A stretch of 64,000 nt of DNA from Myxococcus xanthus (lineage in GTDB: Bacteria; Myxococcota; Myxococcia; Myxococcales; Myxococcaceae), in NCBI RefSeq assembly GCF_900106535.1, contig NZ_FNOH01000003.1, positions 186,001 through 250,000 on the forward strand. Reading direction: 5' to 3'. This document shows, piece by piece, positions 1 through 14,400 of the stretch (within the stretch, counting starts at the first letter, position 1; each line of letters begins with the position of its first letter). The translations under genes were made by a program, and so were the position numbers. The notes under the pieces were generated by a model that searched no databases, had not been told where the DNA came from, and saw only the letters and a program-made list of their open reading frames with translations.

Positions 1-2460
1 CCCTGAGCCGGAGCGCCCGCGCTGACCGTCTTTTGAATCTCGTTGCCCAGGTACTTCGAGAACTCGCGGATGTTCGGATAGTCATACACCCGCGTCGCCG
101 CGACGTTGATGCCGTAGCTCTTGTTGACGGACTGGATCCACTCCACGCTGATGATGGAGTCCAGCCCGATGTGGCGGAACCCGACGTCCAGGTCCACCTC
201 GGAGGGTTGCAGGAAAAGCGCGCGAGCCAGGCTGACGGTCAACTCCGCTTGCAACTGTTCGAGCGTGACGCCGGCGGGTGCGGGCGTGCGAGGCGCAACA
301 GGTGCCGGGCGCTTCGGTGCGGGCACCGGTGGCTCCGAGACAGGCTGCACGGGCGCGCGCGCAGGCTCGCGGACTTCCGCTACCACCGGAGGCGCGTCCT
401 CGGGCGAGCGCGTCGGAGTCAGGACCTTGGGCATCGGCGGGAGGCGACGCGCCTCGACGCCGTTCCCCACGGAGACCTGGCCCACGGGCTCCAACTTGAT
501 CCGAGCGCGTGGCGTGACCGGCGCGGGAATCTCGCGGGGGAGGCTCGGCACCGGGGGGAGCTCCACGTGCTGCTTGGGTTCCGGAGTCGAACGCTCGTCG
601 AACCGTGGCACCCAGTAGCGCTCCCGGGCGAACGGGTACGTCGGCAGAGACACCTTCCTAGGCTTCGAGCCGCCATGGAGGCGGCTCCAGTCGATGGATA
701 CCCCGGCGGTCCAGAGGTCCAGCAGCTTGTCGAACTTCCGCTTGGCGACCCAGGCGTCGACAGTCTGCTGCATGTCCTCGTCAACGAGGGCGTCCGTCAG
801 TCCATTCGACACCCGCTCGACCCGTCCGCGCCACACGCGCTTGCCCTTGGACTTCGGCTGCGAGCCATCCGCCGCCAGGAAGTCCTCCAAGGCCGCCTCC
901 AGTTCCGCGAAGGTGCTGACGACGAAGGCCAGCCGCTCGACCATGTGCTCGCGGCCGTTCAGCAATGTATGGGCCACGTCATCCAGCGAGCCCTGACGCA
1001 GCTCGGGGTCGCGCATCCAGTCCAGCAGCTGGCGGGCCCGAGCCTGGAGCCCAGCCTCCAGCGTGGCGGACAGGAGAATGACCACCGGTGCCTGGCTTTC
1101 GCGATCAGTGGCCCTCGGATTCGCCTCCTCCACGTACTCCTCGAACACCACGTGTGCGTTCGCGCCCCCGGCGCCGAACGACGACAGCGCGGCGCGCCGA
1201 GGCTGCGTGACGCGGCGGCCCTCGTGCTCCTGCACCGGGCTCTTCCACTCCGTCAGCCGCTGTTGCACGACGAAAGCCGTTCCATCGAAGTCGATGTGCG
1301 GGTTGAGCACCTGGGAGTGGAGCGACGGCACCAGCTGGCGGTGCTTCATCTGGAGCAGCACCTTGGTCAGCCCAGCAATGCCCGCAGCGCTCTCACAGTG
1401 GCCAATGTTCGACTTCACCGAGCCAATGGCGCAGAACGCCTTGTCGGAGGTGAACTCGGAGAACGCCTTCTGGAGGCCCGCGATCTCCACCGGGTCGCCC
1501 AGGGACGTGCCCGTACCGTGCGCCTCCACGTAACCCACCGTGCGAGCATCCACACCCGCGCGGCGAAGGGCGCGTCCAATCACCTGGGCCTGCGCGTTCG
1601 GGTTCGGCACGCTGAAGCCCGCCGTCCGGCCTCCGTGATTGACCGCCGTGGCCTTGATGACACCATAGATGCGGTCACCATCCGCCTTCGCCCGCTCCAG
1701 CGGCTTGAGCAGGACAGCGCCCACACCCTCCGCGGGAACGTAGCCATCACCACCAGCGCCGAAGCTCTCACAGCGCCCCTTGCTGGAGACGAAGCGCCCC
1801 TGGCTGAGACCCAGGTACTTGTTCGGATGCACCGACAGGTTCACCCCGCCCACCAGGGCCGCCTCGCAATCTCCGTTCGCGAGGCTCTGCATCGCCAGGT
1901 GAAGCGCCGTGAGCGACGAGGAACACATCGTGTCCACCGCCATGCTCGGCCCGTGGAAGTCGAACCAGTAGGAGACCCGGTTGGCGATGGACGACGCGTT
2001 TCCCGGCAGCGACAGGGGCCGTCCCTGAATCGTCTCCTGCGCCCCGTACAACTGATACTCCTGGTACATCACGCCCACGAAGACGCCCACGCTTCCGCCG
2101 GCACGGTCCCCGCCGAGCTTTGCCAGGGACTCCCGCGTGTAGCCCGCGTCCTCACAGCAGGCATAGGCGCACTCCAGGAAGAGGCGCTCCTGCGGGTCGA
2201 TGAAGTGGGCCTCCTTGGGAGGGATGTTGAAGAAGCGGGGGTCGAACTCCGCCGCGCCTTCGATGAAGCCGCCCCACTTGCTGTACGTCTTTCCCGGCCG
2301 AGACTTGTCCGGGTCGAAGATGGCGCTGTGATCCCAGCGGTCCTGCGGAACCTCTCCGATGCTGTCCACGCCTTCACGCAGATTCCGCCAGAAGGCGTTG
2401 AGGTCCCTCGCGCCCGGGTAGCGGCCCGCAAGACCGATGATGGCCACGTCCGTGGGGCTG
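1..2460 (-). other. Ta-1 module G: KS-ACP with beta-branch-flagged ACP (reaches window edge)
   Basis: The KS has Cys8310 in VDTMCSSS (1923-1925) and EAHGTGTSLGDP. It is followed by a long Pro/Glu-rich linker (about 600-280) and an ACP, IGLDSIISVEW: Ser8899 (156-158) with Trp8905 (138-140) at Ser+6. As in module E there is no KR or DH. The sequence after the ACP enters an Ala/Pro linker at the window edge, so whether a second ACP follows cannot be seen. Confidence 0.85.
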
Positions 2461-5400
2461 CCTCCGTCACTCACTCGGGGCGCCGGTTCACGCTTGGCCG
2501 GACGCGTGGCCTCCTCTCGCTGTTCGACCGATGGGGCAAGGCCGAAGATGCCCGCCAGGCGGTCAGCGAAAGCCTCTGCCAGGTGTGCGGTCAGCTCCCC
2601 GAGCGTCCGATGCTCGAACAGCAACGTCTTTGACAGGGGCCCGAAGTCGCGTTCGAGCTCGCTGATGACCTGCAGCATGTTGATGGAGTCGATGCCGTAG
2701 TTGCCCAGCGACACGTCGTCGTGCAGGCGCTGCCGGGGAACCTTCAGGACCCGGCCGAACACCGTCTTCAAGTGGTCGCTCACGGCGTCCTGACCCGCGC
2801 GGCCCGTCATCGCCGGCGTACGCGCGGCGGGCACCGCGTCGCTCACGCCGCGCTCCTGCCCGACATGCTCGCGCAAGCGTGCCGGCTCTCCCACCAGCAC
2901 CAGCACCTGTGGCTGCCCCGTCTCCCAGGCGCGATAGAACGCCTGCAGTCCCTCCTTGGCGCGCAGTGATGCCAGCCCGGAGCGCTGCTCCGCCAGATCC
3001 CTGAGCTCGGGGCCCACGCTCATCCCACCGTCACTCCAGAGCGGCCAGTTGATGGACAGCGTCCGGCCCGACCGCTGCCCCGCCGCCACCAGCCCAGCGC
3101 GGTAGTGCGCGTACGCATCGAGGTACGCATTGGCCGTGGCGTAATCCGCCTGCCCCACGCCGCCCAGCGCCCCCGCGATGGAGGAGAACGAGATGAACAA
3201 CTCCAGCGGCAGGTCCTTGCTCGCCTCGTCAAGGTTCGACACGCCGAGCACCTTCGGCTCCATCACCTCGCTCAGTTCGGCGTCGCTCTTGTGGCGAATG
3301 AAGCCATCCCGAAGGATGCCCGCGGCGTGGATGATGCCGGTCAGCGCGCCGTGCTTCTCACGGATGCCAGCAATCAACCGCCGGACTTCGTCCAACTGGC
3401 TGACGTCGGCGCGCAGGTATTCGACCGTGACGCCGGAACGACGGAGCGTCGCCAACCGGGGCTCCATCTGACGAGGAGACGAACGGCCACAGAGAATCAG
3501 CGTCGCACCTGGCGCACGGGCTGCAATCTCCTGGGCGAAAATCATCCCCAGCCCCCCCAGTCCGCCCGTCACGAGATACACGCCGCCCCGGCGCCAGACG
3601 GACTCGCTGTGCGGAGTGCTCGACGCTCGCTGTGCCACTTCCTGCCACCGCGGCTCTCGCCAGCCTCCGCGTGTGTACCGGAGCGGAGCCTGTCCACCCG
3701 GCGTCGCGGCGAACAGCAACGACGCCAGCGAAGCGCCCTCCGGCTCATGCACCTCGATGAGCCGAGTCTTCAACCGGGGCTCCTCGGCGTGCGCGGTCTT
3801 CAACAGGCCGTCGAGCGCGGTGAGCAACTGCTGCTCCCCCTTGGCTGGGATGACCAGATGGCAGAGGACGTCCCCCTGCGGCCCGGACTTCAAGACGCGC
3901 TTGAACGTGGAGAGCAGCCGGCCCGCGTACTCCTGGACGCGGTCTCCCATCCGGTCATGAGAGGACTCCAACCGGATGAGTTCGGCATCCCCAGCGTGAG
4001 GCCGCAGCGCCGCCTCCAGTGCCCTGCCCGTCTCGCACAGGAACACGATGTGGCGGCCGGGCTTCGCGGGACTCGTGCCATCCACTCGCGGAGAAGACAC
4101 GGTCCACGCGGGCGTCATGAGCAGGACTTCCCGGCCGTGCTCAGCCGACTCACGGGACGCCTCCGGTGCCCGCGTGACAAAGCCCTTGAGCTCGACACAC
4201 AGCGTGCCCTGCGCATCGTAGATGGCGATGTCGACGCAAGGCATGGCCGAGTCCGGTCCATTCGCGGCTGGCCGCGTGATGTGCGCCCAGGCCTCCGAGG
4301 GACACGGCCGATACACGTCCAGGCGCTCCAGACCGAACGGCAGGGCCGCTGGCGCGTCGTCCTTGCCGCGCGCCAGACCGACCACGGCTTGCAACGCCGA
4401 ATCCAGGATGCCCGGAGGCAGTGCGTAGGACGCCGCCGCACGGGCGTTGGATGCCGGCAGGGACAGGTCCGCCACCACCTGCTCCCGGCCTACGTGAATC
4501 CGCCGCAGTGCTTGGAACGAAGGACCATGCTCCAGGCCCGCGGCGCGGAAACGGCGGTAGCACGCCTCGCCATCCAGGCTGTCGACGCCACACTCACGCA
4601 GCAGCGTGTTCCGTTCGACACGCGACCGCTCCGCCGCACCGGGCATGTCGGCGGTCTTCAGTCGCGCCGTTCCCTGGCAGAACAGCACGGCCATCCCGCT
4701 GTCGTACTCAGGCGAACTGTAGATCCGGAACGCCAGGTCACCGTCGGGCTGCGGCTTGAGCCCGATGTGGATGTCGGTGGCACCCGTCTCGACCACCAGG
4801 GCTCTCGGCCAGACGACGTTCGCCAACTGCACGCGCTTCGTCCGCTCACCCGCACCGAGCAACGCCACCACCGCCGCCCGCGCCATCTCCAACTGGGCGG
4901 CAGCCGGCATCACCCTGCGGCCAGCGACACGATGCTCGGCCAGGAACGGCTCATCTCCGGTGAACGTGGACGTGAACCGCAGCTCGGACAGTGTCGATGT
5001 ATTCCGCTGGACGAGCGGATGACCAGCGTCCGTGATGGCATGCGCCATGGGCGCCGCGGCCTCGGATGCATGCTCAGGCAGCCAGCACCGCTCCTTGGCG
5101 AACGGATAGGTCGGCGCGCTGATTCTGCGAGGGCCCTGTCCGCCGTGGAGCGCGGCCCAGTCCACGCGTGCGCCCCGGACCCAGGCGGCCGCGATCTTCG
5201 CGTAGCTGTGACTCTGTCTCCAGACACCCACGAGGACGTTGAGGTCGTCGGTGGACGGCGCCTGACCGCTGGCCGGCCCAGCCCCGAGCGCGGTGCCCAC
5301 GAAAACGTCCTTCCCCGGCGAACCGTGGAGGAAACCCTCCAGCGAGCGACTCAGCTCCGAAGCGCTACCGGCCACCACGGCCAGCCGATGCTCCATTGCC

Positions 5401-8400
5401 GCGCGCCCGACTTGCAGTGTGAACGCCAGGTGGGCCAGCGCGCCTGCATCCAGCGTTTGCACGAATCGGCGAAGCTCGGCCGCGGAGCTGGCCAGTTGCT
5501 CCGCCGTCTTCGCCGAGAGCACGAACACCGACGCCGGCCCCACCGCGCTCACGGTCGGCGGCCTGGACGCCGCGGGATACTCTTCGAGCACCAGGTGCGC
5601 GTTCGTTCCACTGAAGCCAAACGAGCTGATGGCGGCCCGCCGGAGCGCATGGCCGTTCGGTTTCCAGGGCTTGTGCTCGGTGTTGACGTAGAACGGTGAC
5701 CGCTGGAAGTCGAAGTGCTGGTTCGGCTCGGAGTAGTTCAGGGACGGAACGAGCGAGCCATGCTGCATCGCGAGGAGCACCTTGTGGATGCTCGCCACCC
5801 CCGCCGCCGCGGAGGTATGCCCGATGCTGCTCTTGACCGAGCCGATGGCGCAGAACTGAGTCCGGTCCGTGCGCTCCTTGAAGACGGACGACAAGGCCTC
5901 CAGCTCAATCGGGTCGCCGAGCCGGGTACCGGTGCCGTGCATCTCCACGTAGCCAATCGTGGCCGGGTCGACCTCGAACCGCCGGTAGACCTCGCGCTCC
6001 AACTCCATCTGACTGGCCGCGCTGGGCGCGGTGATGCCGTTCGTCTTGCCGTCCTGGTTCGTGCCCGAACCGATGATGACGCCCAGGATGGCGTCCCGGT
6101 CACGCTCGGCATCCTCAAGCCTCTTGAGGACGATGGCGCCCACGCCCTCGCCGGGGATGAAGCCGTCCGCGCCATTGTCGAAGGGCCGGCATGCGCCCCC
6201 CGTCGACAGCATGCCCGCGTCGCACATGGCCAGATATGACTCGGGCGCCAGGTACAGCGTGACGCCGCCCACCAGGGCCATGTCGATTTCATGGCTGGTC
6301 AGCGCCTGACAGGCCAGGTGCGTGGCCACCAGCGACGACGAACACGCCGTGTCGATGGCGATGGCCGGGCCCTTCAGGTTGAGGTGGTACGCCAGCCGTG
6401 CCGCCGCGATGGCGTAGCTGTTGCCCGTGGTGTTGATGGCCTGGGCCCCACTCCGCTGCAACAGCGTGGCGTACTCACTGCCCATGATGCCCAGGTAGAC
6501 GCCACACCGGCGGCCATCCAGGGCCTCACCGGCGTACCCCGCGTCCTCGAACGCCCGGTAGCCTTCCTGCCAGAACAGCCGGTGCTGTGGGTCCGTCACT
6601 TCGGCTTCGGCCGGCGACATGCGGAAGAAGAGCGGGTCAAAAGACTCGATGTCCGAGAGCGCGCCCATCCGGTGGCAATAGTTCCGGTCCTGCCGGAACT
6701 GCTTCGCGGTGGCCTCGTCCCATCGGGTGTACGGCAGCTCGGAGATTCCGCTGACCCCGTCCCGGAGGTTGTCCCAGTACTGCCGAAGGTTCTCCGCTCC
6801 AGGGTAGCGCCCCGACATGCCGATGACGGCGATTCGCACGGTGCCCGCCGGTGCGACCTCCTTCTTCACGATCGCTGGCGCCTGCACCGCTTGCACGCTG
6901 GGAGGCGGGCTCGAAACGACGGGCGCGACGCGTACCGTCTTCGCCTCCACCTGTGGCGGCGGCGCGGGAGGCGGTGCGGTCGGCCCCAGCTGCCGGGCGA
7001 GGTAGTCCGCGAACAGTGAGAGGTTCGGGTGGTCGTAGACCTTGGTCACCGGGAGTGACAGGCCGTATTGCTTGTTGATGGCGTGGATCCACTCCACCCC
7101 GACAATCGAATCCAGCCCGAGTTCGACGAAGGTGGACTCCGCGTTGACCTGCGCGCGGTCGATGTAGAGCGCCTGGGCGAGGCTCGTCGCCAGTTCCTCG
7201 CGCAGTTTGCTCGACGCAGCTGCGCTCGGTGGCGGGGGTGCAGCAGGAGGAGCGGTGGGCGTCGGACGCTCCGGCTCGGGTGCCTCGACCACGGTATTGC
7301 GCTTCGGAGTTGCAGCGTCCATCAACTCGGCCTCCAGGTCGCTAGGGTCTCGCAGCACGATGGGTGCCCTCCTGTTCGCGGTGGCGCGTGTCACCACGCG
7401 ACCGGCACGGAGGGGTTGCGCGGGTGTCTGCGTGTCCAAGACCCAATGTCTTTCTCTGCTGAACGGATACGTAGGCAGGCGGATGCGCTGGGCGCGGCCA
7501 CCCGCATGGAGTTCGTGCCAGCGAACCTTCCCGCCGCGAACCCACGACTCCAACACGGGCGCAATCTCTCCCCGTGAGATCCGCTCGGTGAGCCCACTCG
7601 CCGGCTCCTCAACAACGGCAGTGCCGCCACGGCTTCCGGCAGTGCCACGGTAGAGGCCCGACTCGAGCTCGGTTCCCTCGACGAACGCCGTCAACTGGCG
7701 TTCGAGCGTGGCCAGGGAGTCGACGGTGAACGCCAGCCGCTCCTTCATCTCGTCCCGGCCCACCTGCAACGTGTAGGCGATGCGCGCCAGTTCCCCGTCC
7801 TGATACCGGCCATGCCGGAGGGCGTCGCGCAACTGCTGGGCCTGGACCTTCAGGCGCTCGGCCGTCTTCGCCGAGAGCACGATGATGGCCGGCGTACCGG
7901 GCATCACCTGCGTGCTCGCGGTCTCCTGTCGCCGCGCCACGTACTCTTCGAGCACCACGTGCGCATTGACGCCACCGAAGCCGAACGAGCTCACGCCTGC
8001 GCGCCGAGGCAGTTCCACTCCTCGCCGGTCCGTGAGGCGCGGCCAGGGCGCCGTCTCCCGAACGACGTAGAACGGCGTGTCGTCCAGCCGGATGTGCGGG
8101 TTCAAGGTCTCGCAGCCCAGGCTCTTCACCAGCGTGGCGTGCTTCATCTGAAGCAGCACCTTGATGACGCCGGCGATGCCGGCCGCCAGCTCGAGGTGGC
8201 CGATGTTGGTCTTCACCGACCCGATGCCACAGCGAGGCTGCGCACTGGCGGCGTCCCCGTCGGCCTTCACGAGCGTCTGGTACGCGCTCGTCAACGCCGT
8301 GACCTCCACGGGGTCTCCCAGCGCGGTGCCCGTGCCGTGAGCCTCGATGAAGCCCACCGTGCTCATGGGGACTCCGGCCTTCCGGTAGGCCGCCATGAGG

Positions 8401-11400
8401 ACGTCCGCCTGCGACGCGGGATTGGGAGACGTCAGCGAGTTCGCATGGCCGCCGTGATTCTCGGCGCTCCCCAGGATGAGGCCATGAATCGCGTCCCCGT
8501 CCGCCTCCGCTCGGCTGAGCGTCTTGAGGACCACGAAGCCGGCCCCTTCGCCCCGGCCGTAGCCGTCCGCCCGGTCGGAGAAGGTCTTGCAGCGGCCATC
8601 CCGGCTCAACATGCCGGCCTTGCTGAAGCAGATGTGCCCGTCCGGCGTGACGATCGTGTTGACGCCACCCACGATGGCCAGGTCACACGTGCCGTCCGCC
8701 AGTGACGTCATCGCGCGGTGCAGGGCCACCAACGAGCTGGAGCAGGCCGTCTCCACCGGCTCGCTCGGCCCGTGAAGGTCGAGCAGATAGCTGAGCCGGT
8801 TGGGCCCCATCGACGGCACCAGGCCCGCGGACGTGTAGCCCTCGATGGGGATGCCGGCTTCCTTGATGAGGTCGCCGTAGCCGAAATGGCCCGTCCCGAC
8901 GTAGATGGCCGTGTTCGAACCCGCGAGGCTTGACGGCGCATAACCCGCGTCCTCAATGGCCTTCCACGCGTACATCATCAGCAGCCGCTGCTGCGGGTCG
9001 ATGAGCCGGGCCTCGCGAGGAGAGATGCCGAAGAACGCCGGGTCGAACTCGTCGATGCCGTCGATGAAGCCGCCCCACTTCACGTCCGTCTTGTTCGGTT
9101 CGCGGATGGGGTCACCGTCATAGGCCCGCCAATCCCATCGCGAGTTCGGCACCTCCCGGATGCAGTCCTTCCCGGCGACGAGGTTCCCCCAGAACGCATC
9201 GAGGTCATCCGCACTGGGGAAGCGCCCCGCCATGCCAATCACGGCGATGGGCTCTCTCGCGCGCGGCTGCGCGGGCGCGACCCGTTCCTCGCTCCTTGCA
9301 GGCTCGACCGGCATGGGGGCCGACGGCGGCGAAGCAGGCTCGAACGCAGCGGCCTCCGCGCCCAGTTGGTCCAGCAATCGTGGGCCGTGGCTCTCACACA
9401 GGTACCCCGCAAGCGCATTCGCGGTGGTGAACTCGAAGAAGATGACCGGCGACAAGCCCAGCGAAAGCTGTCGATTGAGGAGGTTGGCAAACTCCGTGAA
9501 GGTGATGGAGTCGAAGCCGTAGTCACTGAGCTTGGTGTCGGCGTCCAGCTCCTCGCGCGGCACCTTGAGCAGCTCTGACACGCCCTCCAGCAACACCGCC
9601 TCGACGCGCGCTTGCAGGTCTCCTGCGTTCGGGGTCTCAGGGGCTCGCTCGCGACGCGACACGGGCTCCTGGCCCACCAACTTCCGAATCGACTCGACCC
9701 GCCCCACCGTGACCAGGACCCGCGACGCGCTCCCGGTCAGCACCCGGTAGAGCGCCGTCATGGCGGTCCCCGTCGGCATGGGCACCATCCCCGTGCCCAG
9801 CGTCATGGCCTCTTCCGTCGCCGCGTCCATGCGCATGCCGCCGTCGCGCCAGAACGGCCAGTTGAGGGCCCGGCTCACGCCGCTCCGGTCGCCAGCGGCC
9901 ACCTGCGTCTGGCGGTGCGCCATGTACGCGTCCATGAACGCGTTGGCCGCCGCGTAGTCCGCCTGCCCAGCGTTCCCCAGGGCGCCTGCAATTGAAGAGA
10001 ACGCCACGAAGAAATCGAGGGACAGGCCTCGCGTTGCCTCGTCGAGCACCACCAATCCGCTGACCTTGGGCGCGAACACCCGGACCAACTCCGCCTCGGA
10101 CTTCCGGGCGAGCAGGTTGTCCTCGATGACGCCGGCCGTGTGGATGACGCCGTGGACCGTTCCGAACTCCCGGCGGACTTCCGCGACCACCTCCGCCATC
10201 CGAGCCATGTCGGCAACGTCCACGACGAAGTACCGCACCCGCGCACCGGACGCCTCCCACTCACGAAACGCGGCGAGCAGCGGTTCCTTCGCGTCCGAGC
10301 GCCCCACCAGGACCAGCGTCGGCCGCTCACACCGCCGGACAATCTCCTGGGCCATCAGCCGAGCCACACCGCCACCACCACCCGTGATGACGTAGACGCC
10401 CCCGGCCCGCCAGGGTACCGCTCCGACCGTGTCCGCCTCGCACGCCACCGGGAGACGGGCGCGCTCATGCCAACGCGTGACGAACCGCGAGGCGCCTTCA
10501 TAGTCGACCTCACGCTCCCCGGGCGTCCGGGCGTTCTCCAGCAAAGCCTTCGCCAGCTGCTCCGCCGACACCGGACCGTCGAAACCAATGCTCTGGCAGC
10601 TCAGCCGCGTATTCTCGAGCGCCGCCGACTTCAGCATGCCGCCGAGGCCCGCGACGACCTTGTCCGCTCCCGCGTAGGCCAGCTGGACCAGCAGCTTGCC
10701 CTTCGTCCCGGCCAACGTCTCGCGCAGGCGTTCAAGCGTCTGGCGGGCGAAGTCGAGGTAACGCAGGTCCAGCCGCTCCTGACGGGATTGCAGCTCGCGG
10801 CAAGAGACCGACGTGGAGCCACGGCCGTCCCGAACCGCGCGCTCGACGTCCGAAGCCGTCAGCCCCGACATGCCGCAGGTGAGCACCAGGTGATGGTCGA
10901 AGGACGGCGCTGGGCTTTCCGGTGCTGGCTCGCGCACACGCTCCGGGGACCAAAGCAGCGTCGCCTGCTCGTCCGCGGGCGGCTGCGCCGTTGCGCTATC
11001 GATGGGCCGCGCGTTGAAGCCTTCGAGCACCACACACGGCTCGCCTGCCTCGCTGGTGATGCGTATCGCACACACGATGGGGCCATTCGCTCCGCCTCGC
11101 GGTTCACGCTCGACCACCACCCAGGCCTGGTCCGGGCAGGGACGGAGAATCCGCAGGGTGTCCAGGGAGAACGGAAGCGCCGTTCTCAGCGCGCCCTGTC
11201 CCATCGCCAGGCCCAGCGTGGCCTGGAGGGCCCCATCGAGCAGGCTGGGCGGCAGCGTGTAGGCAGCGCGGTCTGCGAGGCTCGTCCCGCGCAGCGACAC
11301 CTTCGCGACCACCCGGTTCTCTCCCACCGCCAGTTCATCAATCACCCGGTGCGCGGGCCCGTAATCGATGCCAATGGACTGGAAGACGTCGTACAGCGCC

Positions 11401-14400
11401 TCGCCGTTCACCACCTTCCGGGTGCAGCCCGCCAGCGCGCCTGGAATGTCCACGCGCTCCGCAATCACGCCACCCGGGCCACGGCGCGCGCGCCCCTGGG
11501 CGTGCAGCATCGTCTCTCCGGACCTGCCGGTGCTGGTGATCCGGAAGGACAGGCTCTCGTCGGCCACAAGCGACAGTCGGACGGTCAGCGACGCATTCTC
11601 CGCCGAGTAGACGAAGGGACGCAGCCACACGACCTGCTCCAGACGGATGGCCGTCGAGCCGCGTTCCGCCGGTTCCAATGAGCGCAGCACCGCCTCGTGC
11701 GCCAGTTCGAGGTAGCCGACCCCAGGCAGCACCTTCTGGCCCCGGACCACGTGGTCCGCGAGGAAGGGCTCGTCCCCGCTGAAGTGCGTGACGAAGCACG
11801 GACCGGCCAGCGTCGACTGGTTCTCGTGCAACAGCGGGTGCAGGCGCGCCGGAGCCACGGCCGATACGGCGGTTGGCGTGGCCGGTAGCGCGTAGCGCTG
11901 CTTCGCGAACGGATACAGGGGCAAGCTGAGACGTCGCCTGCGCTTCCCCTCGTGCAGACTCCGCCAGTCGACGTGGCCGCCCTTCACCCACCGCGCGCCC
12001 AGCTCAGAGAGCGCGCCTGTCCTCATGGCTTCGCCGCCATCCTGCGAGGCCAGACCCTCGGGGTTCTTCCGGATGTTCGCCGTGAGCAACTCGGGCGTGG
12101 ACCGCCCCTGCGCGAAGTCGCTCAGCCGCTCCCTCAGTTCGCGGATGGAACCAACCTGGCAGGCCAGCCGGCAGTCCATCGCCTCGCGTCCCACCTGGAG
12201 CGTGTAGCAGAGATCCTGCAGTGACAGCGCGGGCGCCTGCGCCAGGAAGGCGTCGAACGACGCGGCATACGTGCGCAGCTGCTCCTCCGTCCGGGCGGAC
12301 AGGACAAAGAGCGCGGCCCCGTCTACGAGCGCCTGAGGGTCTTGCGTCATGGCTTCCGCCGGGGCTTCCTCGATGATGAGGTGGGCGTTGCTGCCCCCCG
12401 CGCCAAAGGAGGAGATGCAGGCAATGCGGGGGATGGACTGTCCCTGCGCGTCGCAGGGCAGCCAGTCCTCGCAGGTTTGCTGAACGACGAACGGCGTCTT
12501 GCCGAAGTCGATATGGGGATTCAGCGTGCTCGAGTGCAGGGACGGCACGTACTTGCGGTGCTGTCCCTGGAGCAGGATCTTGGACAGCCCCGCGATGCCA
12601 GCGGCGGCCTCCAGGTGCCCGATGTTCGTCTTCACCGAGCCGATGCGGCAGTACGCGAGGTCTGGCGTCTGCGCGGCGAAGGCCTCCGTCAGCCCCCGAA
12701 TCTCGATGGGGTCTCCCAGGTCCGTGCCTGTGCCGTGCGCCTCGACGTAGGTGATATGCCGGGCAGGCACCTTCGCTCGCGCCAGGGCCCGAGTGATGAC
12801 CTCCGCCTGGGCCCGTGGGTTCGGCACCGTGAACCCGTTGGTCTTCCCACCGTGGTTGATTTCCGAGCCCCGGATGACGCCGTAGATGTGGTCGCCATCC
12901 CGCAGCGCGCGTCCCAGAGGCTTGAGCAGCACGGCGCCCACGCCCTCCCCGGGCACGAATCCATTGGCCCCCGCGCCGAACGCCTTCGACCTCCCTTCCG
13001 TCGACAGCATCTGCAGCTTGGAGAGGTCCGCGAAGTGGTAGGGGTGGGTATAGGTATTGACCCCGCCCGCGATGGCCAGCGTGCAGTCACCTGATTGGAG
13101 CTGCTGGCACGCCAGGTGGATGGCCACCAGCGACGACGAACAGGCCGTGTCGATGGCGAGGCTGGGCCCCTTCAAGTTCAGGGCGTAGGAGACGCGGTTG
13201 GGGATGGTGAAGAAGGTGTGGTGCTGCTCGGCCACGCCCACCTTCGACGCGCCGACGAACACGCCCACCCGCTCCGATGCCAGCGCCGTCGGCGTATAGC
13301 CCGCGTCCTCCACGACGTGCCAGGCACACTGGAGAAACAGCCGGGACTCCGGGTGAATGATCTCCACTTCGCGCGGAGAGATTCGGAAGAACAGCGGATC
13401 GAAGTCGTAGAGGCCTCCAAGGAACCCGCCCCACTTGCCGTAGCTCTTGCCACTCGCGATGGCTGCGTCCTTGTCGGCGTCGAAGAAGACATCCAGCGGC
13501 CAGCGGTCGGATGGCAGCTCGCTGACGCAGTCCGCCCCGCGCGCCAGGTTTGACCAGAATGCCGTCAGGTCGTGTGCCTCGGGATAGCGCCCGCTCAGGC
13601 CGATGATGGCAATCGGCTCGTCGGTGTTCCGCGGAGCGGTGGCCCCCGCGTGAGGCAGGAGGTCCGAAGCCGGTGACGGTGGTGCCGCATCCCGCGCCAG
13701 CTGGTCACTCACGTGCTGGATGAGCTGCGCGGGCGTCGAGTACTCGAAGAAGGCCGCAGGCTCGACCACCAAGCCATGCCCCTGGCGAAGCGCGGCGGCC
13801 AGCTTGATGACCAGGATGGAGTCGAAGCCCAGCTCGCTGAACTCCGCCTCCAGGTCGAGCTGCTCCGGGGGCACGCGCAAGAAGGGACTGAGCGTCGTGC
13901 GAATCATCGACTCGGCCCGCGCTCGGAACCGGGTGTCATCCCCCGGCCTGGATGCAGGGTGTTCCGCGATGGGCATCGTGCCCTCCCGGGGCTGCCGCGG
14001 CGCCGCATCCACCCAGAGCCGTTGCATCTTGAATGCATAGACGGGCAGGCGCACGCGCTGGGGCTTCGCCTCCAGTGGCCATTGCCAATCGACCACGGCG
14101 CCCCGGCACCACGCGACCGCAGTCTCCTGAGCCTCCCGCTGACTTGCCTGGAGACTGGGGTGCGCAGCTGCGTCCCGCTGCCCCTTGCTCTTCTCAGCGC
14201 TCCCTTCGAAGACGCCTTCCGAGCGCTCGCCCGCGACGTACCGATCGAGCTGATGCTGCAACCGCGTCCGGTCCTCGGCCAGGAAGGCCACGCGGTGCTT
14301 CATCGCGTCCCGTCCGAGTTGCAGCGTCAACGCCACGGCGTCCAGGTCCAACTCCGGCTCCGCCCTGAGCGTGGCCGCCAGCCGCGCGACCCTGTCGACC

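Noticed and set aside
1..120. Thioesterase or end of Ta-1 at the left edge
   Set aside because: The sequence there is the end of an ACP running into an Ala/Pro linker with no stop codon.
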